A model generated the notes under the pieces. The model was given only the letters and a program-made list of their open reading frames with translations, searched no databases and was not told where the DNA came from. A stretch of 64,000 bases of DNA from an uncultured Peptococcaceae bacterium (GTDB lineage Bacteria > Bacillota > Peptococcia > Peptococcales > Peptococcaceae): contig CAJUDO010000003.1 in NCBI GenBank assembly GCA_910585405.1, positions 98,482-162,481 of the forward strand. Reading direction: 5' to 3'. The position numbers and the translations under genes are program-made. Positions 45,961 through 53,545 of this stretch are shown piece after piece (within the stretch, counting starts at the first letter, position 1; each line of letters starts with the position of its first letter).

Positions 45961-45996
45961 CCTTTTCCCTCCTTCCAGAAACTCTTACGTGTTAGT

Positions 45997-46025
45997 ATTT
46001 TACCACAAAAGACTGCACTCTGAAA
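45997..46025 (-). promoter_or_regulatory. Candidate cydDC promoter
   Basis: Minus-strand TTTCAG (46025-46020) and TAAAAT (46002-45997) with a 17-base spacer, 37 bases before cydD. Confidence 0.4.
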
Positions 46026-46186
46026 CGGAAACCGCCTATCTTTCCGCTAGTTTTCTCTTTCTGCAAACAATAGACAAAAAAGAGTTGCCCCACATGGTGC
46101 GCATTCTCCTAAGCAAACAAGCAAATTAATAAAACTTGTCCATTTGGAGAAGTCTGTCCCTCGGTGTGACAACTCTTCTGTATCTA

Positions 46187-46717
46187 TTATAATTCCTGAT
46201 GCCAGTAAATGGTCTGCGGGTCGTCTGCCACATCGGCAAACCGGCTCAGCACATTCCCATATTTAAAAGCATAGCTGAAATAAAGATAAATATCATTTTT
46301 TCCCGCAGCTTTGGGCCGTAAAATCACTTTATCGGGATAAAACATATAGTTATAATCCGCATCCCGCCAAGTAATCTCCAGACCGTCAATCACCAGACTC
46401 ACATTGCCCCACTGGCTGATTTTTATATCCGACAGCATGCCCCGTCCCCGCTGCATCTGCCCATATTTGCAGCCGATGGTATAGTCCCATTTCCCCAAAA
46501 ATAAAGAAAAATGCTCCAGCAGAAACCGACAGGGCAAGCTCAGCTCCTCCTGCAGGCGACGCTCTGTCGCAACCTTTTCTTTCAACGTCACCAAACGGCA
46601 GTAATAGGACGAACTGTCATTATAGTCCGGCAGCAACTCTGCCCGTTTCAAACACTGCTCAATATCCTCACAGATTAAAAGAATCTGCTGATCCAACGCT
46701 TCTCTTTCGTTTGCCAT
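46187..46717 (-). CDS. Protein of unknown function downstream of folD
   Basis: A 176-residue soluble protein that I do not recognise. The first 65 residues are alpha-helical, with EDIEQCLKRAELL; the rest looks like beta strands rich in Trp, Tyr and Phe (GKWDYTIGCKYG, LEITWRDADYNYMFYP). No signal peptide. AGGAGG lies before ATG 46717. It starts 12 bases after folD, so it is in its operon. A link to folate metabolism is not supported by anything in the sequence. Confidence 0.7.
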   Translation of the reverse strand: MANEREALDQQILLICEDIEQCLKRAELLPDYNDSSSYYCRLVTLKEKVATERRLQEELSLPCRFLLEHFSLFLGKWDYTIGCKYGQMQRGRGMLSDIKISQWGNVSLVIDGLEITWRDADYNYMFYPDKVILRPKAAGKNDIYLYFSYAFKYGNVLSRFADVADDPQTIYWHQEL

Positions 46718-46729
46718 GAATGTTTCCTC

Positions 46730-47569
46730 CTAGCGCGTAGCACTCTCCAGGGTGTTCTGCATCAGCATGGTAATAGTCATCGGACCTACGCCGCCGGGCA
46801 CTGGTGTCAGCCAGCAATCACGCCCTTCCAGGCTGGCCTGGTCCACATCGCCGGTCAGCTTGCCGTTTTCCAAACGGTTCATACCCACGTCGATTACCAC
46901 CGCGCCGTCCTTAATCATATCCCCGGTAATAAAATTAGATTTGCCTACCGCAGCCACCACAATATCCGCTGTCAACAACTCTTCTTTCAAATTTTTCGTC
47001 TTCGAGTGGCAAATGGTCACTGTGGCATTTTCCCTTAACAGCATCATCGCAACCGGTTTCCCCACAATATTGCTGCGACCTACCACCACTGCCTTTTTAC
47101 CCGTGATCTCAATGCCTGTCTGCTTAATCAAATCAATGCATCCTTTCGGTGTGCACGGCTCAAAAGCCGGTTCCCCAATAAGCAAAGAGCCCAAATTTTC
47201 TGGGAGGAACCCATCTACATCCTTGCGGGCGTCAATGGCATGAATCACTGCCTTTTCATCAATATGGGCAGGCACCGGCAATTGCACCAAAAGTCCATGA
47301 ATTTTTTCATCGTGATTCAACCGCTTTATCAACTGCAGAAGCTCTTCCTGACTGGTCGATTCGGGCAAACGATATACCTCTGAATAAAAGCCCACTTCTT
47401 CACAGGCTTTTTCTTTGTTGCGCACATAGATTTGGGAAGCTGCGTCTTCCCCCACCAAAACAACAGCCAATCCTGGCACAATTCCCTTTGCTTTCAATTG
47501 TTCCACAGTTCGCTTAATTTCTTCGCGGCGTTTCTGCGCCAACTGTTTTCCGTCGATTAATTTTAACAT
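46730..47569 (-). CDS. folD: Methylenetetrahydrofolate dehydrogenase / methenyltetrahydrofolate cyclohydrolase
   Basis: A 279-residue bifunctional enzyme that interconverts methylene-, methenyl- and formyl-tetrahydrofolate using NADP. The catalytic region is IYVRNKEKACEEVGF (YxxxK), then PVPAHIDEKAVIHAI, the nucleotide loop VVVGRSNIVGKPVAMML and the end PVPGGVGPMTITMLM. The start is ATG 47569 (MLKLIDGKQLAQ), as in the family; a GTG at 47581 abuts the ribosome site GAGG. Neighbouring bases to 47744 include a divergent promoter. Confidence 0.95.
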   Translation of the reverse strand: MLKLIDGKQLAQKRREEIKRTVEQLKAKGIVPGLAVVLVGEDAASQIYVRNKEKACEEVGFYSEVYRLPESTSQEELLQLIKRLNHDEKIHGLLVQLPVPAHIDEKAVIHAIDARKDVDGFLPENLGSLLIGEPAFEPCTPKGCIDLIKQTGIEITGKKAVVVGRSNIVGKPVAMMLLRENATVTICHSKTKNLKEELLTADIVVAAVGKSNFITGDMIKDGAVVIDVGMNRLENGKLTGDVDQASLEGRDCWLTPVPGGVGPMTITMLMQNTLESATR

Positions 47570-47670
47570 AAACTTCTGCACACCTCGTATCCTAATCTAA
47601 AATCAATATAGATGAAATTTTATATCTATATATTATAACATACTTTATTTATAGAACAACCATAATTATT

Positions 47671-47699
47671 TTGCTTTTTTTCGTTTTCTCTTTTATAAT
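47671..47699 (+). promoter_or_regulatory. Promoter of the zinc-ribbon membrane protein
   Basis: TTGCTT at 47671-47676 and TATAAT at 47694-47699 with a 17-base spacer, 46 bases before the gene. Confidence 0.65.
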
Positions 47700-47744
47700 A
47701 AAAGTATACTATACCAAATCGGTCGGAAATCACAGGAGGTCACC

Positions 47745-48023
47745 GTGAATTATAAGCAAAGTCGTTTTATTTTTAATATCTGTGTGCCAGGCGGCGTCCT
47801 CCTTGCATGTCTGGGATTTGATCTTGCTGACAGCAGCGAAACACTCTCCATGATCCTCTGCGTGATCGGTCTGGCTGCTATATTGGGCAGTATTTTTCAA
47901 GCTTTTCTCTTCTACAAGTGCCCCAAATGCGGTAAACGATTCGACACCAGAGCGCAGCTGCCCAGCTATTGTCCCTTCTGTGGTCAGTACCTCGAGCCAT
48001 ACGCACAGAGCACACGCAAATAA
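47745..48023 (+). CDS. Small membrane protein with zinc ribbon
   Basis: A 92-residue protein: two hydrophobic helices (about 9-25 and 35-55), then a cytoplasmic zinc ribbon with CPKC and CPFC (residues 60-80). The start is GTG 47745, preceded by AGGAGG. It lies 48 bases before the TtcA-like gene in the same direction, so the two are probably co-transcribed. Function unknown. Confidence 0.75.
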   Translation: MNYKQSRFIFNICVPGGVLLACLGFDLADSSETLSMILCVIGLAAILGSIFQAFLFYKCPKCGKRFDTRAQLPSYCPFCGQYLEPYAQSTRK

Positions 48024-48071
48024 ACTGCTCTTTCCTATTTCATCCTATTTTTATAAAGGAGTACAACCCTT

Positions 48072-48872
48072 ATGTGGCGTAAATTCAACAAACCTCTACT
48101 GGCAAAAATGCGGCGCGCCAGCCGCGAATATGGACTCATCCAGCCTTACGATAAAATCGCTGTGGGCTTATCCGGCGGAAAAGACAGCACCGTTATGCTT
48201 TATGCATTGTCTGTGCTGCAAAAAACTCTGCCCTTTCCCTTTACCCTGCAGGGCATCTCTTTAGATGTGGGCTGGAACAACGATTATGACTTAGTAGGCC
48301 AATATTGCCAGACCCTGGGCGTGCCCTTTCATCTGGAGCAGACACAAATCGGCCGCATCGTTTACGAGGAACGCAAGGAAAGCAATCCCTGCTCCCTGTG
48401 CGCCAATATGCGCCGCGGCGCCATCAACAACATCGCCAAGAAATTGGGCTGCAACAAAGTCGCTCTGGGGCATCATCTGGACGATGCGCTGGAGACCTTT
48501 CTCATGAGCCTGGTGTTTGAAGGGCGCATGCATACCTTCGCACCGCGCACCTATCTAAGCCGCGCAGATATCACGGTCATTCGGCCGATGATTTACGTAC
48601 ACGAAAAAGATATCGTCTCCATCGCCAAGAAATTGGAGCTGCCTGTCGTGCCCAACAACTGTCCTGCCGACGGCATCACCAAACGGCACAGCATGAAAGA
48701 AGAAATGGCCCGTCTGGAAGCGATGAATCCCACCGTAAAAGAGCGCATGCTCCATGCCATTACCACTTCTATCTGGGCACCGCTGATGCTGCCGGAAGAA
48801 GAACAGATTATGGTTCCAATGAAAGCACAGATAAGCATACAACAGAATAAAAACAGTGACCCGACTTTGTAA
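48072..48872 (+). CDS. tRNA 2-thiolation protein, TtcA/TtuA family
   Basis: A 266-residue PP-loop ATPase. The ATP loop is GLSGGKDSTVM (near residue 37), followed by CSLCANMRRG with the CxxC cluster ligands, KVALGHHLDDALET and a third Cys in PNNCPADG. This set matches TtcA, which uses a 4Fe-4S cluster to make 2-thiocytidine at tRNA position 32. TtuA-type enzymes are related but carry extra zinc fingers that are absent here. AAAGGAG supports the ATG. Confidence 0.88.
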   Translation: MWRKFNKPLLAKMRRASREYGLIQPYDKIAVGLSGGKDSTVMLYALSVLQKTLPFPFTLQGISLDVGWNNDYDLVGQYCQTLGVPFHLEQTQIGRIVYEERKESNPCSLCANMRRGAINNIAKKLGCNKVALGHHLDDALETFLMSLVFEGRMHTFAPRTYLSRADITVIRPMIYVHEKDIVSIAKKLELPVVPNNCPADGITKRHSMKEEMARLEAMNPTVKERMLHAITTSIWAPLMLPEEEQIMVPMKAQISIQQNKNSDPTL

Positions 48873-48902
48873 GAACAACAACCATCAACTCACTAAACAT
48901 AG

Positions 48903-48943
48903 AAGCAGACTGCCAACCCATCAAGGTAGTGAACAGTCTGCTT
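48903..48943 (+). terminator. Hairpin between convergent genes, possible terminator
   Basis: AAGCAGACTG pairs with CAGTCTGCTT. A second hairpin (TCTGCTGCAAC / GTTACAGCAGA, about 48952-48986) follows. There is no long T run, so this may be a weak or bidirectional terminator. Confidence 0.5.
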
Positions 48944-49020
48944 TGCACGATTTCTGCTGCAACACAGTAATTCAGTTACAGCAGAGATTTATTCTATTCT
49001 GTCAAACATCTCCTTCAGCA

Positions 49021-51270
49021 TCAGGCTGCATCAGCCTCTTGTTCATAACTAGGCAATGATGCATTGTAATCTTCCAGAAGCCGCATCAAATCATACACTG
49101 GCTCTCCATCAGCAGGTTTGCGCTGCGGCTCCTCATCTGTAACACGATAGGCAAATTCGCCGTTGTACTCCAGTATTACCTGCGTGTCCCAGTCGTCCAG
49201 ATCTCCGTCAATATGAAAACAGATGACATGGTTCTGCTCCTCTATGGTCATGTGCATTACGCTGTCTCCTGATTCCAGAGCAAAACTGATCCGCAAGCCA
49301 TTGATCTGCTCCTGATTACCTAAAAAAATGATTCTGGCATCATTCACGCCATCTTCCGCTGTAATGCTATGCACATAGCCTTCAGCAATTTTTCCCATAA
49401 ACGGATCGCCCAGTACACGATACAGCGCCTGCAGTCCTTCTAGCGTACTCTGTACATCATAAGAATCGTTTAACGGCATCTCATTAATCACTTCAGTCAG
49501 TACCTCGTCCAGACTGAACTCTGTGTCAGAAACAGCTGCCTCCTGCTGTGCTTTCTGCACCAGCTGCACATATTCCTGATACCCAGTCTCATCCAGATAA
49601 TCCTGAATAGAGAGACGATACCATGCATTTTTCTGTCCCTGGAACAAATCCAGCAAATCTGATTTAATATACACTATCCCAGTTTCTACATCCACCAGAT
49701 ATTGCAGCCGGAAATTCTGCAGCTTGTTCAGCCTCTGCACAGCTTCCTTATCCAGTACCGCTTCCTGCTGCCACAGTTTGAGCAGTGCTGCCATATCCAG
49801 TCTTACGGTTGTATCTGTATTAACTACTGTGTCAGAAGAAAGCTGCTCCATTTCCACAATCAGACTTAGCGGCACATCCACCTGTTTTCCAGTATTTTCG
49901 TCATTTGTACGGATCTGCATTGTCAGATTCAAATTTCCCTGCATGGCCAGATTACCTTGGCTCATATCCCAATGCTGCAAATATTTTTCTACTACGGTAA
50001 ATTTCCCTTTGTAGCGGTTGATTACTTTATCTCGCTCCAGAATCACCACAGTGCGGGTATCGTTGTCCCAGCCAACAGCAGCGCCCAGTGCCTGCGAAGC
50101 AAAACGTACCGGTACAAAAGTGCGGCCATCCTTCACAAAAGTTTCCGCATCCATCTGAATTGTGACACCATTCATCACATACTGGGACTGACCTGCCATA
50201 AAGGATACCGTTTTGTTGTCCCGCTTAGCCATCACTGTTTTTCCGGCTGTGTCGTAAGAAACCTCTGCACCCAGTGTTTCAAATACTGCACGAAACGGAA
50301 TATAAACTCTGTCTTCTTTAATCACAGGCCGCACATCAGAAGAATACTTATACAAAGATTTTCTCCAGTCATCCCCACTCTGCTCTGGGAAATACATCTT
50401 TTCTCCGTTAATCTGTATATTGATCTGGGTACGGGCTTCTGCCTGCTCCTGCTGCCATTGCTGTTCACAATAAGCATCATACATTTCTTCCAGCTCGGCA
50501 ACGGTATAGTTTGTCAAATTCTCTGTTACGCCATACTCTTCCCGCAGAAGCTGCTCCAGCGATAGTCTGTTCTCAAGAGCATCCAGTTCTGCCTCCGTAT
50601 AATGAGATAAATCCTCCGTTACACCATATGTGTCCCGCAGATGCTGTTCCAACCACAGTCTGTCATTAAGAGCAATCAGTTCTGCCTTCGTATAATGGGA
50701 CAAATCCTCCGTTACGCCATATTCCTCCCGCAGATTGTTTTCCCGCTCTGTGCGGTAGTATAAATCTTCCAACTGATACCAGGTAAGAGTCTCCACACCC
50801 TCTGTAATCTGGTATTTCTCTCTCAAGCAGGTTTTGTAATACAGTGCCTTTATCTCCTGCGGCGTATAATCGGCGGGATCAATCTCAATCTGATATTCTT
50901 TTTTCAGACACCAGGCGTAAACGTTACAGGCTTCATCTGACAGTGCACGAGCCATAAATTTTTCCAGCTCAGCTTCTGTAAATTTCCCCATATCTGCCTC
51001 TTCAAACATATAGTCATCCCACAAAACAAATTCCAGCTCTTCTACGTAATCGCCCGTTTCTTCCTCTACTGCTTTTTTTACGAGTTGCTGTAATTCTGCA
51101 TCGGAATAGTGAGAAAAATCGACCTCATCCAGCCAAGACCATGCAGAATATTCTAAATAATAGCGATACTCGTCCGCTGTCACCTCCGGCACTTCAGTTG
51201 CCCAAGCCGCTCCCGGCAGCAACAAACATATAAGCAGTACCAACCAGCCAAACCATTTCCTTTTTTGCAT
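49021..51270 (-). CDS. Secreted repeat protein with copper-amine-oxidase-N-like stalk domain
   Basis: A 749-residue exported protein. A signal peptide (basic residues, then WLVLLICLLLPGAAWA) has a likely cut near residue 24. An amino-terminal region of six or seven degenerate helical repeats follows; the last three are near-identical 31-residue units at about 180-272 (LREEYGVTEDLSHYTKAEL). Then comes a stalk domain at about 285-415 with INGEKMYF, RVYIPFRAVFETLGAEV and FVPVRFASQALGA. The last 330 residues resemble in pattern a lipoprotein-carrier-like beta domain, but I cannot name it. The start is ATG 51270, with AGGAGG 6 bases before. It probably acts at the cell surface; the function is unknown. 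Confidence 0.8.
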   Translation of the reverse strand: MQKRKWFGWLVLLICLLLPGAAWATEVPEVTADEYRYYLEYSAWSWLDEVDFSHYSDAELQQLVKKAVEEETGDYVEELEFVLWDDYMFEEADMGKFTEAELEKFMARALSDEACNVYAWCLKKEYQIEIDPADYTPQEIKALYYKTCLREKYQITEGVETLTWYQLEDLYYRTERENNLREEYGVTEDLSHYTKAELIALNDRLWLEQHLRDTYGVTEDLSHYTEAELDALENRLSLEQLLREEYGVTENLTNYTVAELEEMYDAYCEQQWQQEQAEARTQINIQINGEKMYFPEQSGDDWRKSLYKYSSDVRPVIKEDRVYIPFRAVFETLGAEVSYDTAGKTVMAKRDNKTVSFMAGQSQYVMNGVTIQMDAETFVKDGRTFVPVRFASQALGAAVGWDNDTRTVVILERDKVINRYKGKFTVVEKYLQHWDMSQGNLAMQGNLNLTMQIRTNDENTGKQVDVPLSLIVEMEQLSSDTVVNTDTTVRLDMAALLKLWQQEAVLDKEAVQRLNKLQNFRLQYLVDVETGIVYIKSDLLDLFQGQKNAWYRLSIQDYLDETGYQEYVQLVQKAQQEAAVSDTEFSLDEVLTEVINEMPLNDSYDVQSTLEGLQALYRVLGDPFMGKIAEGYVHSITAEDGVNDARIIFLGNQEQINGLRISFALESGDSVMHMTIEEQNHVICFHIDGDLDDWDTQVILEYNGEFAYRVTDEEPQRKPADGEPVYDLMRLLEDYNASLPSYEQEADAA
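50455..50733 (-). repeat. Three tandem 93-bp coding repeats
   Basis: Three in-frame units encode L-R-x-x-YGVTE-x-L-x-x-YT-x-AEL followed by about 12 variable residues, in the surface repeat protein. Degenerate relatives lie upstream in the gene. Confidence 0.8.
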
Positions 51271-51451
51271 ACTCATCCTCCTTTGTTGTTATAAATTCTT
51301 GCTTCAATTGTATCATACTATAAAGACATTTGTCCACCTATTGCAGACTCAATAGTGTAAATATTCTGCAAAAAAAGAAAACACATCTCCTTTTTGCACC
51401 AATCCCATAAGAAAGAGCATGCTCCTCAGTGATAAAATTCCCCTCAAGTCC

Positions 51452-51487
51452 ATGTCGTTTGCGCAAACAAACGACATTTTTTATTTT
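51452..51487 (+). terminator. Orphan strong terminator on plus strand
   Basis: ATGTCGTTTG-CGCAAA-CAAACGACAT followed by TTTTTATTTTT. It has no plus-strand gene before it within the 51271-51609 gap. Another palindrome, GAGCATGCTC, lies at 51418-51427. Confidence 0.75.
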
Positions 51488-51609
51488 TCAGCGCCTGCAT
51501 CTCTCAGATGTCCCCCTTTTAATAAAATTAACGCTAAAATAATATTGACATTTTCTTAACTTTACAGTATAGTTTGCCTTAAAGATATTTGTGAAAGGAC
51601 GGACGATAG

Positions 51610-51969
51610 ATGCCACTCATCATCAACGAAAAATTAAATCTCATTCTGCACAGTTACCTTCGCGAAATGACCGACTATTATCAGGCACAAATCCAATACC
51701 ATACCAGCACGCCGCAAGATGCACAGAGCAAAGAATTGGCGGAGCAAGCCTACGCGGACGCCATGTCCGATGTCGAATTATATGATTTGCTGCACGAAAA
51801 AAATCATCACTTCGATCTCGCCAACGCCATTTTGCAAATAAAACGCAATCGGGAAGCATATCTCCAACACGAACGGTTCGATTTCCTGGTAGAAGCCATT
51901 GACCGCATGGAAGAGGAAATGCACCGCTACGAAGCCATTTCCCGCTCCCATGAAAGCAAAACACCATAA
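51610..51969 (+). CDS. Small helical protein of unknown function
   Basis: A 119-residue soluble, fully alpha-helical, acidic protein that I do not recognise. It is rich in His, Glu and Gln (LREMTDYYQAQIQYH, FDLANAILQIKRNREAYLQHERFDFL). The start is ATG 51610, with AAAGGACGGACG upstream. It is alone, with two terminators after it. Confidence 0.65.
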   Translation: MPLIINEKLNLILHSYLREMTDYYQAQIQYHTSTPQDAQSKELAEQAYADAMSDVELYDLLHEKNHHFDLANAILQIKRNREAYLQHERFDFLVEAIDRMEEEMHRYEAISRSHESKTP

Positions 51970-51995
51970 ATCCTGCGCAAACCAGCACCCGTAGC

Positions 51996-52030
51996 AAAAA
52001 AGAATGCGTCCGCAAGGACAGCATTCTTTT
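51996..52030 (+). terminator. Intrinsic terminator
   Basis: AAAAGAATGC(GTCC GCAA GGAC)A GCATTCTTTT follows the small unknown gene. It could also act on the minus strand. Confidence 0.8.
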
Positions 52031-52040
52031 CCTCAGTTCA

Positions 52041-52077
52041 GGGAAGCATCGTGAAAAAACTATGCTTCCCTATTTTT
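52041..52077 (+). terminator. Second intrinsic terminator in tandem
   Basis: GGGAAGCAT-N12-ATGCTTCCC followed by TATTTTTG, only 10 bases after the previous one. Confidence 0.7.
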
Positions 52078-52194
52078 GTTATGTCTGCAAAAGGGGAACG
52101 TACTCTTTTTCTTTCCCAACGCTGCTTCTTTCTTTCGCATAAAATATATTTTGTCACAATAGAGGAGAAAAACGCCTTGCTGTCAAGAAATGGC

Positions 52195-52224
52195 TTGTAA
52201 TTTACACCTGCTTTCTTTTATAAT
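52195..52224 (+). promoter_or_regulatory. Candidate promoter of ahcY-dinG
   Basis: TTGTAA at 52195-52200 and TATAAT at 52219-52224 with an 18-base spacer, 57 bases before ahcY. Otherwise 51970-52281 holds only the two terminators. Confidence 0.65.
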
Positions 52225-52281
52225 AAGTAGGTATGTTAAACGAATCAATTCAACGATTTGCTGTAAAGGAGTTTTTATTAT

Positions 52282-53526
52282 ATGGAAAGTCAAATCAAAG
52301 ATCTCGCCCTAGCCCCGCAGGGACATGACAAAATCAACTGGGTGAAAAATCACATGCCCATCTTGAATCAACTGGAAGCAGAATTTCGCCGCACCCAACC
52401 CTTTGCCGGAAAGAAGGTAGCCATCTGTCTGCATTTAGAAGCGAAAACTGCTTATCTGGCCCTGGTCATCCAGGCCGGCGGCGCGCAGGTATCTGTGGCA
52501 GCCAGCAATCCCCTTTCCACCCAGGACGATGTGGTAGCAGCGCTGGTGGATAGCGGCGTTACTGCCTTTGCCTGGCATGGCGCTACCGATGAGGAATATT
52601 TCAGTCACATCGATGCATTGATTCACACGGAGCCGGATTTATTTATTGATGACGGCGGAGATTTAACGTCTCTATTTCACAGTAAATACCCTGAAATGCT
52701 GCCCCATATTTTGGGCGGCGCAGAAGAAACCACGACCGGTATTATTCGCCTGCGCTCCATGGACCATGACGGCGCACTGAAAATTCCTATGGTTGCCGTC
52801 AACGACGCGCTGACCAAATACTTTTTTGACAACCGTTACGGAACCGGTCAGTCTGCCTGGGATGCCATCATGCGCACAACCAATCTGGTTGTAGCTGGGA
52901 AAACTGTTGTCGTTGCCGGTTACGGCTGGTGCGGCAAAGGCGCGGCCATGCGCGCTAAAGGCCTGGGAGCAAAGGTAATCGTCACCGAAGTAGACCCTAT
53001 CAAGGCTATTGAAGCTATTATGGACGGCTTTCAGGTGATGAAAATGGTGGACGCCGCACCGTTAGGGGACTATTTTATCACAGTCACCGGCGACAAAAAG
53101 GTCATCACAGAAGAGCACTTCAAGGTGATGAAAAATAAAGCAATCCTGGCTAACGCAGGCCATTTTGATGTAGAAATCGACAAAAACGCGCTGAACCGTC
53201 TCAGTGTGTCCCATACACAGGTCAAACCAAACATTGAAGAATTCCGTTTTGCCGATGACCGCAAGGTTTATCTGTTAGGAGAAGGCCGTCTGGTAAACCT
53301 GGCTGCCGGTGACGGGCATCCTGCGGAAATTATGGACTTGACCTTTGCTTTGCAGGCGCTCTCGTTAGAATATGTGGTGAACCATCCCGGTTTGGCCCAT
53401 ACTGTACACTCTGTGCCCAAAGAAATTGATCAGCGTGTAGCGCAAATCAAACTGCAGGCGCTGAATATTTCTATTGATAGTCTCACTGCAGAACAACAGG
53501 AATATCTCAACAGCTGGCAGCTGTAG
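52282..53526 (+). CDS. ahcY: Adenosylhomocysteinase
   Basis: A 414-residue NAD enzyme that splits S-adenosylhomocysteine to adenosine and homocysteine, restoring methylation. The NAD loop is VVVAGYGWCGKGAAMRA, followed by VTEVDPIKAIEAIMDGF; the substrate region has AATDEEYF-like and IIDDGGDLT residues; the end has EYVVNHPGL and LNSWQL. Compact length as in the non-eukaryotic form without the long insert. AAAGGAG lies 10 bases before the ATG. dinG follows after 19 bases. Confidence 0.94.
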   Translation: MESQIKDLALAPQGHDKINWVKNHMPILNQLEAEFRRTQPFAGKKVAICLHLEAKTAYLALVIQAGGAQVSVAASNPLSTQDDVVAALVDSGVTAFAWHGATDEEYFSHIDALIHTEPDLFIDDGGDLTSLFHSKYPEMLPHILGGAEETTTGIIRLRSMDHDGALKIPMVAVNDALTKYFFDNRYGTGQSAWDAIMRTTNLVVAGKTVVVAGYGWCGKGAAMRAKGLGAKVIVTEVDPIKAIEAIMDGFQVMKMVDAAPLGDYFITVTGDKKVITEEHFKVMKNKAILANAGHFDVEIDKNALNRLSVSHTQVKPNIEEFRFADDRKVYLLGEGRLVNLAAGDGHPAEIMDLTFALQALSLEYVVNHPGLAHTVHSVPKEIDQRVAQIKLQALNISIDSLTAEQQEYLNSWQL

Positions 53527-53545
53527 GAACTGGAGGGAATCCCCC

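Noticed and set aside
50455..50733. Tandem repeats as a CRISPR array
   Set aside because: The 93-bp units are in frame and encode protein repeats; no spacer structure or cas genes.
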